Below, one piece after another: positions 24,430 to 37,376 of a stretch of 64,000 nt of DNA. The stretch is from the NCBI RefSeq assembly GCF_002078875.1, contig NC_034412.1, forward strand, positions 83,866,897 through 83,930,896, read 5' to 3'. Position 1 is the first letter of the stretch. Every line of letters starts with the position of its first letter. The translations under genes and the position numbers were made by a program. The notes below the pieces were generated by a model. The model saw only the letters and a program-made list of their open reading frames with translations. It was not told the origin of the DNA and ran no database searches. The DNA comes from Numida meleagris (Eukaryota > Chordata > Aves > Galliformes > Numididae).

Positions 24430-26695
24430 CACCCTACCTTGCATTTACACACCATCACAAGTTTTAGAAAATGATGTAAAACAGTTGGCAAGGGCCAGCA
24501 CTCAAATACTTCCATAGCTCCTGATTCTGCAGTACTGAAATCAACATCAACTCCATGCCAAATTTTTCAAAGCAAAAGATGCAATATCGTTGCTTATATT
24601 TCAGAACTAGTAGGACAGACAGATGCCAAGTGATGAAGCAGACCCATCCTTTTCTTCAGCATCTGCATTCTGTGACCATAACCTCAGAGAGCATATCCTA
24701 ACACCATCATCTTACTTCAGCCATGGAATCACATTCAAATTTCAAACCTCCTCAGACCTGAAATGTCCGAAGACTTAGACTCATCTCCGTTTTAAATGCT
24801 GTCAGTAAGCTAGAGCTGAAGGGTGTTGCTTCCCATTGCCAGTCAGCAAGGTGTGCCAGCTACCCATGTGCACCTCCGTAACCCCTCCACTGCTATCTGC
24901 TAATATACTCCCTGAGTTGCAATCAGCAACTCAGGACAGTGTCTCATGTGTCATAAATAGGATATCTGGATATCTAAGAAAAAAACTTGCCTCACTCCTG
25001 AAGTCCTAGAAAATCAAGGAAGACAAAAAAATGGCATCTTGCCAGGCTGTCAGTTCCCTTCTCTGTTTACTCCCAAGCCTTTGGTTTTGGCAAGAACACA
25101 TCCCTCTGCTGCAGTGATCCCTGCATAAAATTTCAGTAATCACCCTGATAGTTTACTAGACTAAATTTTGCTGGAAACGCATAGAAGAATGAGAAAAGCT
25201 TTTTTAATGCAACAAAGCTTTTTCCGTTCTCACTCACCAACAGAGAGAAGGGTATAGCAAAGGGAGAAAGATACTGCTGTGGGAGAGGCAAGGGGTCTTA
25301 TTATTTCTCTTACACAAGTACAATGCAGCTGCTTCTTTGATAGCTTTAATGCAGCTACTTCTAATTTACATTGTTGTAAGTGAAATCAAATAAAACCCAT
25401 TACATCCCTGAACCCCAGTAGGCGATCAATGTAATGCAGACTTTTACAACCCCAATTTCTTTCTGTAATAGCAAAGGAATAATATGGGTTTACAGAAGGG
25501 CCAGGCTAAAGATAAACCTCCCCTCCCTTCTCTTCTTAGGCTGCAATCAGAAGAATCTAAATGGCCATTTGAGTGTGAAGACGAAGGTCAAGAAGGACAG
25601 CGAAAGATCAAATGAGAGTCTGGGAGCTGAACCTGGGGATAATCTCAAACGTGAAAAAGGCTAGGTGCACAGAAGATCAGCTACCAATTATGCAAAGATT
25701 CAGAAAATCAGAACATTAATTAAGATTTTATTACGTTATTAGTAATGAAGTCAAATTGAGTTATAACAAGTTAGAAAGTGAACATGGTTTCTTTGTATTG
25801 TTAAATGTACTTGTTTCAATTTTACTGCTTTAAAATTGCAGTATGAAATATATTTCAAAAGAATAATATACATTTGTATTAATTGTAGGGTAAGGGCACA
25901 CTCAAAGCACTCTTTAAATAATGCACTCCTCAGACTAGTTTCAGAGTCTCTTCTCTCTTCCTATTCTTCTCTTGTTCTCCTTTTCTAGCATCGTCATTTT
26001 GAGCCATCAGAAAAATTAGAAGAAAACCCACACCATTTCTAGTGCCAAAATCTCAGCTCTGCAGTTCTGCAAGTTAAAACAGTCTGTCTGTAACTCCCTA
26101 TTTCAATAGTTTTCTGATCTCCTCAGAAAAAAAAAAATTAGCAGGCTGGATTCTTGGCCAGGGAATCTGCACCAGGAGTCGGGGTACTTCCCTGGGCTCC
26201 AGTGCAACCGAGGGCCAGTATAACCCAGAAGAAATCCTGCCATTCTTCATTCTCTTTTCTTCCTAATTTCTACATTCTTCGGTCATTTTTCACTTTGCCA
26301 CTCCATTTAATGCAAAATTGTTAGGGATGTTCTTTGTAGGAAATACATGATGTGACAGAAATGATACGTTAACCAATGGAAAGAGAGACAATGCCCTTCC
26401 TTCCATACAAACTCCTGAGTCAGTAAAACTGGCAATATTGTACACAATATTCAGAAGTCTGCTCAATAATGCAATAGCTGTTGGCCTGTGTTGGCAGCCA
26501 GAGACCCAGTTTTCTGGGAAGGACTTGCCTTACATGGCATGCACCAGCTTCCACAACCACCTTGGACTGCCCTTTTTGACCATGCAGCACAGGAACATCC
26601 CAAATGGAGTGCTCTGCCCAGCACAACAGCCTGCGGACCAGTAAGGGGAGAAGGCAGATGTCTACATCTACATCAAGCTGTAGATGTCCATGCTC
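24430..26695. other. Unique sequence
   Basis: No gene or named repeat recognised. Open frames reach 79 codons. Very AT-rich around 25680-25900. Confidence 0.4.
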
Positions 26696-26770
26696 ATTGC
26701 AGGGGGATTAGGCTAGATGGCCTTTAAAGGTTGCTTCCAACTCCAGCAGTTCTATGACTCTGTGATTCTA
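26696..26770 (+). mobile_element. Short CR1 LINE 3' terminus
   Basis: Only about 75 bp remain: GGGATTAGGCTAGATGGCCT, then GGTTGCTTCCAACTCCAGC and the degraded terminal repeat TTCTATGACTCTGTGATTCT. This is the 3' UTR end of CR1 in plus orientation, severely 5'-truncated. Confidence 0.85.
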
Positions 26771-29700
26771 AGGTACATCCTAAGGATGAGGAAGGGGTAG
26801 CAAGTGGCTCCCTCAGCCCACAGTTTCACCTACAGAAACAGAGAAAATCCCAGCTCCCAAAGATGAGCCCCAAACTGTGTGAGGAAAGAGATTTCCTGAT
26901 TCTCAGTCTTGAATTTCTTCTGAAATGGAATACTGTCTTCTCTCAAAGTCTCCTGTTTCAGCTTTTGCATTTCGTTGCAGATACTGAAATCACCATTCTG
27001 TTTTGACACTCAAAGATGCTCTAATCAATATCACTGGAAATGTCATTTAACTTTTCACTCGGACGAAAGGTGATGCTGACATTCTACTTTTCCTGCATTT
27101 CCCAGGAGAACATTTAATCTCTCTGACCTTGCAGATATTTAAGGAACCATTCACAAGATAACGTTACATTGTGACAGCCAGCAGGGTGTTTCTCACAGAC
27201 AGCATTTTGCCTACAGGGACCACAGCAAACATCTGGATTCAGATAGAAAATACTAATAAAAAGGAACACATTATTATTGTTCATCAGCGTTGCTCAGTGA
27301 TATATTATTATTTCTGCCTGTTGGAAACAATGCTGTCGGGTTTTTAAAGCAAAACGACTGCAATCTACAAATCTGACAATGAGAAACTGTGGCTATAAAA
27401 GGATGTGAATAAGATTTACATGTTGCTGAATGCAGAGCATCCCCTGCCATCAGTGCCAGGTTCCTCTCTATGTTTCTCATCCCTTTGAAAAGAATATGAA
27501 TGCATCAATGGATGTGCTATCAGCTTCAGGGGCAACAGGAAGGGCATTCCCTGGCTGCTGTATCTACAGAGCTCTGGCAAAGTACAGCAGTCTCCTTTGG
27601 AAAGCCATAGGGGTTAAACAGTGGAGATCGGTGGGACCCTCTTGAAGCTGCTTTGGTTGGTCAGATGTGGGCACAGCAGAAAGCAAAATAAATTAAACTC
27701 CTCCAGCTGGAAAATAAATATGAAACAGCAAGTGAATTTGTGCACTTCATGAGTGAGTGAGCAAAGCTTAATTCTCTAATTATTACCTCTATTCTACCCA
27801 CTGAGATAAAGAGCAAGTGAGGAGAGATAATCAGGTTCTAAAATACTGTGCCCTCTTGAATTCAGCCCAAATGTAACAGTCAGCAGTCATTCCAAAACTG
27901 ACATAGTCTCTTGAAAGATCTGTAATGATATGATATTCACTATTTTATAATTTTGTATGCCAGAAGCAAGGGAAGAAAATCTTCATTCTTACTTATTTTT
28001 AACCACTGCTAATTTGAACGGCTGAATCGCAGAATCACACTTTTATTGCACAGAAGTCTGGTAAAGGATTCTGCATCATATTATTCTAAATATTCATATT
28101 CTTCTAATTTAATATAAATTCTGCTAATATCACCCAGATGTCATCTTGCATTCACAGCCTTCAGTTACATCAGTGGCATATCACATTAGGATTGATCTGA
28201 AATTTCCCTGGTTTCACAAGGCACTTCTATCCATGCAACAGAAAACAGGGGGAGGGGATTTTCTTAGTTTTTGCAATGTGAAAAAAAATAAATACATCAA
28301 CAGGATAATTCAAAATTCTATTTGCAGTTGGACTACGCATCAATTGTCCCATGACCCTTTCGAGTGCCTGACAGCTAAATAACATTCTAATCATTTGTTT
28401 CAGCACTTCAAGATGAAATTTTATTCATTCACAATACCTGCAGTAGATAAAAGCAGAGATTTGATTTGGATCCATACAATTAGGAAGCGTATCAAGGAGA
28501 CCAATCAGTTCCTCCTTCTTATCTTGTCCCTTTCTTCGTGGAAAAGAAAAGAGCAGTTAAGAAATAAAGGTCTGACTGAATAGCGAATAAACTGAATACA
28601 AAGAGGAAGACTGGGAAGTAGCCAGCCAGCAGTCCGTTACTACAGGCAGTTACTACAAAATTCAGCCGATGGGGCTGAAGTTTGAAGATGTGACACAATT
28701 CTGAGCATGATCAAAATCCCTACCACAATAGATCCCATTGCCAAAATGGCTGATGTGTGTTGTGCACTGGGAAAGGAAATGAGGGAGGGGAACACACGGC
28801 CCTGAGAGTGATGGCCACAGCAGCTTCCTCAGCAAAGCAATGCCAACTAGTGGTGCTCAGAACAGCATAAGTACTCCTTGGTGAGTTGGCTGTAGGAAGA
28901 AAGAAGTCTGAAATAGCTTTATGAGCAGAACAGAACTGCGTCCCCAGAGCAAAGTGCTCGGTGCTGCACAATGCCAATCCTATGATTGATTTCAACAGAC
29001 TCTAGGCTAACCCTCTGGGCTCAGTGCTAGCAAGAGATCACTATAAACATGCTTCTGGAGAACACCTTCCAACTGAGCTTCATTTCAAAGGAACTTCTTT
29101 CCATGCCTCAAGGCTGGTCTGTGATACTAATTAATGTGTATGAAGGAGGAACAACTGGGAAATGCAATGTGGAAGGACACATAGATTCCAGGATAGGTGC
29201 ATTTAAAATTATTTTAAATGAGAATGAATCCAAATAGCCAAACAAATAGTCATGACTTGCTTAGTGCAATGTTTAGTAGAAGATATTCCCTATATATTCT
29301 CCCTGGCACAGTAAAAAGCATTTTTAATTCCATCTTCTTGTTGATTCATGCTTAATTTCAGACTCTGATAAGGCATCGGATCCTGTTCTTCACTCAGTAC
29401 TTACTTTCACAAATTTCTCAGAGTTTTCCTGAACAAAGACAGAAGCAAGGTTCCTCAAATATTCTTCACTTGTAATGCAGTGTGCTGCCAAGGGGATTCC
29501 AGCTCTGAGCTGTGGGCACTGCTGTGTGGGCAGACTGGCATTTTCAGAGCAATATACCAACCTACCAAACAGGGAGTCAGAAGTAAAATATAAAAGAAAA
29601 GAACATAACAATTAACTCACCCAATTAGCGAGAGGTATGTTGTCTTCTCCTACTGCCTGCAATTATGATCTGTAAACTCCGAGCTAAATGTTTCTATTCT

Positions 29701-30904
29701 GAGTGCAAAAAGAAAAGTAAGGGAGGTTCTACCTTTTAGGATCTGATAATCGAATTAGAACATCCTTGCAATGTCAAAGAGCCAGACTCAAACCACTCTT
29801 CCAGATGATTTGATTTTTTTTCTCTTCTGTGCTGGGAATCCTTCCTGTGGGAGCTGTTCATCATGTATAAAACATTAAATATTTAGCAGAGATTGGGACT
29901 TCAGCTTCCTTAATCTCAGCAGAGTGCACTGACCAGAGGGCTCTAGACTCAGTCAGACCAGTTATTACTTAACTCAGAATTGAACTGAATCAAATGTAGC
30001 AGAACAGCTCCAACAGGAGGAGCAACAGAGAGAATGGCTCATCAGTTTGTATGTCGAGTCATTTTACTGGCATGTGAGATAACAGCCTGCTTCAAAAACT
30101 GAAATCTGAGTCAGGGCTTCCCCTAAGTCATTCTGGGAGCCAAGGACTGTAACCTGTAGGCCACAAGTGATCTTTGCATCCCTAACAGCTCAGATCATGT
30201 TAAAAAGTGCATGGCGTAAACATTTTATATCATGGTGAAGAACTTCAGTGCCTCAGCAGACATCCACAGCAAGCTGTGGTCCATCTCTAGAGCTGGAGGA
30301 TTCCACACTTATGTGAGGCAGGATTTTCTGAATTGCAGAGTTCCTGAATCACTTACAGAGGAGCTGAGAGAGAGAAGTTGAGAATGGTATAGAGGATCTT
30401 CAATCACTCAGAATTCTTGGAATCTCCTATATGGAGGGAAATTAAAATCCCTGTCCCTTCCCCTTCCTTTTTACAGCATACTCACAGGAGGAAAGCAATG
30501 TGAAGCCAAAACTTAACCTATATTTCTCCCAGATGGATAACAGAGATGTAGAAAGGCATACGGATTTTTCCACATTTTAGGGAGCTGAATACATTAAGCC
30601 TGGGGAGACCATGTTGTTGGGAGACATGATTTGGATAAAAGTGATTACCATTGCAACACAGCCCAGAGGGAAGCAGTCCTGCCACTAGTTAAAGGAGAAA
30701 AAAAATAACTTTCTCCTAAGTTATTACAGGTCGAATACTACAGCAAAGTTATGTGCACTAAAGCTCCATTTACTGGAGGCAAAACAGCTACAAACCTTGG
30801 AATATAATGGGGGGAAACAATTAGAGAGGACATTGCAGAAAAGCGTAGGTCTCCTTGGAGGTCCTCAGAGAGCACAGTGATGAATTTCATGTGAAAACAT
30901 GCTC
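26771..30904. other. 4.1 kb of unique AT-rich sequence
   Basis: No gene or clear repeat. A weak CGCAGAATCACA near 28030 resembles a CR1 terminus but has no CR1 body next to it. The largest open frame is 91 codons (28720-28995, -), without a recognisable domain. Confidence 0.4.
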
Positions 30905-31240
30905 CTTGAAGGGAGTCTATAAACAAGAGGGGGATCAATTGTGAGGGTAGATGGTGATAGGACAAGGGGGAATGGTTTTAAGCTGAGACAGGGGAGATGT
31001 AGATTAGATATTAGAAGAAAGTTTTTCACACAGAGGGTGGTGACGCACTGGAACAGGTTGCCCAGGGAGGTTGTGGATGCGCTGTCCCTGGAGGCATTCA
31101 AGGCCAAACTGGACGTGGCTCTGGGCAGCCTGGTCTAGTGGCTGGCGACCCTGCACTTAGCAGGGGGTTGAGACTCGATGATCCTTGAGGCCCTTTTCAA
31201 CCCAGGCCGTTCAATGATTCTATGATTCTATGATTCTATG
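30905..31240 (+). mobile_element. CR1 LINE 3' end with ORF2 C-terminal remnant
   Basis: About 335 bp in plus orientation, ending in three copies of the ATTCTATG unit (31215-31240). The frame at 30941-31138 reads [20 protein letters not shown] followed by [20 protein letters not shown], the end of CR1 ORF2. It is a different subtype from the VVESPSLE copies, and has a 3' UTR with GGTTGAGACTCGATGATCCT. The clean terminal repeat suggests a relatively young insertion. The 5' edge is approximate. Confidence 0.95.
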
Positions 31241-33470
31241 AAAACCAAACCTCCTTGGATTAGATTATCTGGAGCTAACTCAGTGTATCAAAAGTGTAAT
31301 CTGTGGAGCTGCAGGATGTGCTACAGTGAAGACACTGAAAATGCTTCATTAATTCCTGTAAGGAAGAAAGATATTGTAAAAGAGTTTAGCCAAGTTCTCT
31401 CTTGAATATTGGAAACAAGCAACTAGGGAGAAAATGTGCAATGACTATGGTAAAATATTCTCAAGGTACTTGTCTTATGTTGAAATCAGTCTATGAAGGT
31501 CCTTGCAAATCATGTATATACCAAAATGCTGAAGCAAGCACCAAAGTGTTGGTGCAAAGATGGTTACTGAGGCTCTGTGCTAGACCCTCACACCTGACAT
31601 CTACCCAGAATGATGCTTGTCAACAACTTCTTTGACTTTGTGTCTCCTTATATTGTTCCCAGTTTCAAACTGACACTGGACTAAAGCATTTTTTGAGTTA
31701 GAACATTGAGAGCAACAACTGCAGTGTTTTAAATGCTCATTTTCCATTGTCATGCTCTATATGTAAAAGTGATATTGCATGGGAAACTAACTTGTATTGA
31801 GCTGGTGTTTGGTAGGCATATGTTGTGTGGGTATTTGGAGTGCTGAACTCTCCCAACCATGGGTGCAGGTGTGCTCCAGTGGGCTGATGGAGTACCTACA
31901 CTGAAGTGCATTCTCACTTTCCATACTGTGGGAGAACCTAGCCCTTCCTCTACAGTCCACTGACCATCCATGTGACAAATAAGAGCAGCAAACGAATTGG
32001 ACAAAAATCAAATGTTTGCCTTGGTAATGATACAATTCCCAAGGTTTTCTATGCTGTCAGTCATCTCAAGATTACAGGTTTTATGGACAAAGCAGGTGGT
32101 TGAATATGACATTGGTGTAAAAATGTTGGTATCCACTCCCTGCTGTATTGTTGCAGTGACAGAAACGCACTTCTGCCATAAAGAAAAGAGAGCTACAGAA
32201 ACAGACAGGTTGTGCTGACAGGACAATACATATCTTTTGCAGGAGAAGTGAACAGTTCCAAATAATATGGTATTGCTATTTCTTTAAATTTGAGTGATTA
32301 CACAGATAATCTCATGTCTCTCTGAATCACAGTTTACAGGTCTTCAGTGAATCATTTAATCTCAGTAGGCACGGTGTTGTTCTAGTATCCTGATGGGTAT
32401 TTTCTCCTTGGCACACATAGAAATTCAAATTCAGTCCATGCCTCGTGCCAAAAAAATTATCTAGACTATGAACTGCATCTGTTTATTTTTCATTATCAGC
32501 TGACATTCAAGGCATGCTAAGAATTTTCGTTGTAGGAGATAAAACCAATGCACTCACATGTCAACTCTACTATAGAGACAAAAATACACTTTCCAAAGAT
32601 TTGCCCTGAAAGCCTAAACTTTCAGTTAAATTTACATTTTCTTATAACATTTTTGTGCCTTTCCATTTCACTTCTAACTTTGGAGAGAATATGATGAAAT
32701 CACAAAAGACTGCTGCTTCAAAAATCAGGAAATCTCAGAAGCTTAAAGATGAAGTTTCACTGGGGGAGGTATTCAGCTTCATTTTCAGAATGAGGAATTT
32801 GAAACAGCATGGGACTTCTCTGCACCTCAGAGTGCTACTCATTACAACTTAGTAGAAACTTTGCCCCATTTTGAATCTCTTCTGTAACAGTGTTGAAGAT
32901 GGTATAAAGCAGCTGTAAAATCTGCCCTATGAAATGCTGGCTAATACAAAAACTTGCATTAATGTTAACAATAAGGTTACAAATAATATTACTTCAAAGT
33001 CAGGAAAAAGCGAGTTTATGGCAAAATTAGGCATTAATTCTCTTCTATTTGCTCCATTATGTGGATTTTAACACGGGATTTTTCTGCCTGTTATTTTATT
33101 CCATCTTTATTTCCACTGATTGCTATAAAATAAGAGCATTACAGCAAATTATCTGTAATCATAAGACTATCTATTTTTCCCTCAAATAAAATAATATAAT
33201 CCCATAAGTAGAGCTGAGCATGCATTGGATTTCTCTTGTGCAGAAAACTCTTTAATTAAAGAAAACTAATTCAAGATAGAATGAAAACCAAAATGATAGG
33301 AGAAACTAAATTTGGAAAGAAAGTCAAGTGGCACAGAGTTTTCCTGGAATTAAAATTTAACCATTTTATCTGGAGCTTGACCTGCTGCAGGACATCATGG
33401 ATGCTAGAAGTTCATATAAGTGCAAAATGCACATGCATTTGGATATGTTAATGAAGGAAGAATTGCTGAG
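31241..33470. other. Unique AT-rich sequence
   Basis: No gene or repeat recognised. Open frames reach 84 codons and overlap on both strands around 31750-32230. Confidence 0.4.
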
Positions 33471-33541
33471 GAAAGGAAGGAGGAAGGAAGGGAGGAAGGA
33501 AGGAAGGAAGAAAGGAAGGGAGGGAGGGAGGGAGGGAGGGA
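33471..33541 (+). repeat. GGAA/GGGA polypurine tract with six GGG runs
   Basis: A pure purine strand of about 70 bases: GGAA-type units followed by six GGG runs separated by single A bases (33518-33540). The last part matches the classical pattern for a parallel G-quadruplex with one-base loops. The Lys/Gly/Arg-rich frame across it (33397-33678) is a product of the repeat. Confidence 0.95.
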
Positions 33542-35654
33542 CAAAAAGAAATAAAGGTGAAAAAAAAGATAAAAAGAGGATTTATCTAAAGTCTAAGGGC
33601 TCAGAGTATCAGTTAGAATGCGTTAAACATCTTAAATGTAATAACAATTTGGAAAGTTTTTATTCTTATTGCTTTTAGTCTTGTGGACTCTGAGGAAGAT
33701 GGCAGTGTTTAAGGGTATCTAGCATTATCCTTTAGTCATTATTGATGAGTGTTTACAGTTCTCCAGGTGGAAATAAAGTGTTAGACCTCTGTCACGTGAC
33801 TAGATATTTTCAATTCTAGAATTTGAGAATGTAAGAACTTGCAAAATATGTAGGGTTTTTCTGTGGAAGAATAATACTATTACAGCTAATGGAGAATCAG
33901 AATGATTTGTTAGAGCCATTGGGAAATGATTTCAGCTGTAAATGTTGAAGGAAAGAACAGGAACTAATAAATGTAAAACTGTCTGTGCAACTAGAGAGTC
34001 ATGCCTCATAGTGCTGGCTTGGCACCAGCAAATGCCATCTTCAAGACAGAAATTTATATTCAGGTGCCCAACTAATTTCCTCCAACAGATGATGATGAAA
34101 GAATAAAAAGGAGTCAAACTGTTATCCAAATTTTACTCACATGTGTAACTTGAAGAATTCCTATTGCAAAATAAAAGAACAATGCAAAATAAAGGTTTTT
34201 CCATCTCAGCCCTAGCTGCCAGACTGATTCCCTGCTTTTTCTAGTGACTGCTTCATAATAAACATATTTTTAATATCTTTTGATATTAAAAGTGGGCACT
34301 GGGAGGCTGCTCTCTTTGCCCCAGCACAGGACAAGGGGGAGCACTACCCTGGCACATACACAGGAACTAATGAAATATGTGTGTCAGCTTTAGGGAAAGA
34401 CCACTCAGTGACCACAAGTAGTTGAAAAGGTAGTGGTACTTAAGTTTGAAATCTCAGAAGACAGACATATTCAAAGGAAAATTCAGAAAGGGGGGTGGTC
34501 CCATGGTTATGGGATCTGGAGGTAACTGAGAAGTCTGGAACATAGAACGTGTGCTGCCTCATAAGGCAGAAGCTGAGAAAGAAACACATTTTCAGGCTTA
34601 AAAAAAGGTGATACACTAAAGAGGAAAAATACAGTTATTTTATTCTGCAAAACCTTACACATCAAGTAAGAAGAGTAAGAAGAAAATAAATTAGCTGTTG
34701 ACATTTTACACTTCTGTGGGTGAATCTGCATGTATGAAGCACTCAGAAATTAAAGCTTCACATCCATTTTTAACTTCATTATTTTAGGTGCTGAAACTTG
34801 CTGAAGCAAAATAAAGCAATGAGCTAACGTAGAAGAAAGCAGGCAGAAGTTATTAACAGGCTAACAGCATGGCCATTGCCTAGGGCCAGAAATAGCTGAT
34901 GGATGATACCACAACAGTCAACAGACAAATCCTCATTACAATTGTAAATTTTGTGTCCCAAACAATTTAATCTCATCAGTATCATCCCTAACCTCACTCC
35001 TTGCAGCAGCTGCACCACCATCTTTCAGGACTTACATAGTTTGCTCATTCTGTATCCCTGGAACAGAGCAAGCACTCAGAGATTGTCATCCTCAAAGTAA
35101 AATGGTACTTCTGGAGGAATATCGTGGTGAGAGGGAAAGTCCAGGTGTGCACTGGGCAGCCTATAGCATGCTGACAGAAAACACTGCCCAACAGCGAATT
35201 TTCTGTGGAAATAAGTGGGAGAAAGAAGCTCCTGCCCTATGAGCACTGACAGATGCAGGCCTCAGTCCCTGTCACGAGGCAGAGAGATGCAGCCACAGTG
35301 CATCTGGCTGAAACGGCTGTGCTTTGTGTCCTCAGCTCACAAGCAAAGTCAGCAAATACAATTTCATTTAAGCAGAAAACAAAGAGAAAAATGAGGCCGA
35401 TGGAACCATAATTGAGCTTGAGCAGAAAATCTTCCTCTTGCTTGATGCTGTACATATGAGCTGTGTGGTCACATGCTCTTCTCTTTGTAACATTTTTTTT
35501 TGCAAATTGCATGTAAACATACATGAAGCATATAAAGATTGACTGAAGTAAAGATGTAGTTGTTGCATGAGGGCACCCAGCTCCTATGAGGTGCAGCTGC
35601 CAAGCACAGCCTGGCCAAGCCCACTCCATCTCTCCCGGCCTCTGGGCAACGGAG
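33542..35654. other. Unique sequence with one hairpin
   Basis: No gene recognised. The 130-codon frame at 35237-35629 (-) lies directly before a CR1 insertion and has no recognisable domain. Confidence 0.4.
34268..34291. repeat. 10-bp stem, 4-base loop inverted repeat
   Basis: TTTTAATATC and GATATTAAAA are perfect reverse complements separated by TTTT. The stem is AT-rich, so it would be weak. It is not followed by a context that suggests an RNA gene. Confidence 0.9.
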
Positions 35655-35994
35655 AGCTATGGGGATTGTTTAGTCTGGAATTACTCAGTCTGGAGGAGGG
35701 TCAGGGTGAGACTTTATGGCTCTCTACAACTACCTGATAGGAGGTTGTGGTGAGGTGGGGAGGTCAGCCTCTACTCCTGGGTATCTGTGATAGGACAAGA
35801 GGGAATGGCCTCAAACAGCACCAGGGGAGGTTCAGATTGGATATTAGGAAAAAAGTCTTCTCAGAAAGAATGGTCAGGCACTGGAACAGGCTGCCCAAGG
35901 AGGTGGTGGAGTCACCATCCCTGGAGGTGTTCAAGAAATATGAACATGTTGCACAGAGGGACATGGTTAGTGGGTAGATGGTTCGACTAGATGA
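35655..35994 (+). mobile_element. CR1 LINE 3' end (outer copy), 5' part
   Basis: Runs from GGGGATTGTTTAGTCTGGA through the ORF2 tail, with FRLDIRKK and [18 protein letters not shown] in the frame at 35747-35977. It stops at GGTTCGACTAGATGA inside the 3' UTR, where another CR1 begins. Its missing 3' end is found at 36248-36289, on the far side of the inner copy. Confidence 0.93.
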
Positions 35995-36247
35995 ATCTCC
36001 CGCCAGGGGAGATTTAGGCTGGATGTTAGGAAATACTACTTTTCTGAAAGAGTGGTCAGATGCTGGAACGGGCTGCCCAGGGAGGTGGTTGAGTCACCGT
36101 CCCTGCAGATGTTCAAGAAACGTTTAGATATAGCGTTGGGAGACATGGTTTAGTGGGGTTGTTGGTGGTAGGTGGATGGTTGGACTAGGTGATCTTGTAG
36201 GCCTTTTCCAACCTAGCTAATTCTGATTCTATTCTATGATTCTATGA
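35995..36247 (+). mobile_element. CR1 LINE inserted inside another CR1 (inner copy)
   Basis: A second CR1 tail of about 250 bp starts at CCAGGGGAGATTTAGGCTGG and runs to its own terminal repeat TTCTATTCTATGATTCTATG. It repeats the ORF2-tail segment CTGGAACGGGCTGCCCAGGG already present in the outer copy and has the same orientation. Both junctions carry ATGA, which is either a short target duplication or microhomology with the CR1 terminal repeat. Confidence 0.9.
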
Positions 36248-36289
36248 TCTTACAGGTATTTTTCTAGACTTAATGATTCTATGATTCTA
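36248..36289 (+). mobile_element. CR1 LINE (outer copy), displaced 3' end
   Basis: TCTTACAGGTATTTTTCTAG followed by TTAATGATTCTATGATTCT continues the outer element exactly where it was interrupted at GACTAGATGA. Together the two parts restore the order GATGATCTTA-AGGT-TTAATGATTC seen uninterrupted in the copy at 5539-5911. Confidence 0.9.
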
Positions 36290-36497
36290 AAGATGGCTGG
36301 GCAACCTTTACTCCTCCTCCTCAAAACATCTGGTGGTTTTCTTTGCCACCTGTGGAATGATTTTCATGTGTAGGATTTACCTTGCTCACATTACAGATAG
36401 GTGAAGCAGACTATAACATGCAGAGCTAACTTCCCATCTGCTGTAAACTCACTGGAGTCACTAAACTCATACATATTGCAAACGTGGCCTGCATATT

Positions 36498-36527
36498 AAA
36501 AAAAAAAAACAGATGTGTTTTTTTTTT
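36498..36527. repeat. A12 - 8 nt - T10 inverted homopolymers
   Basis: A run of 12 A, then CAGATGTG, then 10 T, forming a potential A:T hairpin. Likely simple-sequence drift. Confidence 0.9.
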
Positions 36528-37360
36528 CCTTGACTCATGCATTATCTGGCTGGGGACTGAGCCAGACCAACTCCACAGAAGAAACTTAGCTCACTCTTCT
36601 TTAGAAGTGAAGTAGTGAGAGCAACTATCTAACAGCTTGATTAATGAAAATTCTCTGCAGTGTGAAGCCTATGACTAACATGTTCAATAGGACTCTCTTT
36701 ATTGATAAATTACCATACAACTCCAACCATGCTATAATTAGGTGATAGGGCAGCATTGTAAATCTAATTCAATTTTTATTGATGTATCTCAGCTCTGTCC
36801 CATCCTGTGGGATTCCTGGAAAACCAAGGTGTTGTTTTTACACCTTTCTAATTTCAGAGAAACACACCCCCTGCACTCATGGAAATCTTCTGGATACAGC
36901 CTATTGCTGAATGCATTAATTGAGAACTCATTACTTTTGTGCTATTTTTTGTTACTTCTGTTTCTGTTTTTTCTGCGTTCCAAGCTCACATGAAACAGAG
37001 ACAAAATGGTAAGATGCTTTCTCATTGCTTGGATGCTGCTGCTGTTCCTCATTTTACGTGAGCTTTGGTTCAGCTCACCTCTAACTTCACTGGTACATTG
37101 AATCCATTTGAAATGCAGAGAGCTGTCTGTGAAAGAATGGGCCATCGCAGCTCATCAAGGTTCTGAACAAAAAGATACCAAACTCTTTGTTCCACCTGAA
37201 AGGACTGATTCTCCTATTTTGTTTTGGGTTATTAGCCCTTGGTTTATATGAAGTCCTGCAGTTGGCTCATGTGCTCAGGTAACCTGAAAAGAATTAAAAT
37301 TCACTTCTGGGGTCTAATTAGCTCATCTCTCATGTCATTTGCACAGTGCAGGAGGATAAG

Positions 37361-37376
37361 AAATAAATAAATAAAT
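37361..37376. repeat. (AAAT)4 microsatellite
   Basis: Four AAAT units at the end of an AT-rich stretch. Confidence 0.9.

Noticed and set aside
28020..28045. CR1 terminus (CGCAGAATCACA)
   Set aside because: No adjoining CR1 3' UTR sequence; too short to support.
33397..33678. Lys/Gly/Arg-rich nuclear-type protein
   Set aside because: Translation of a GGAA/GGGA simple repeat.
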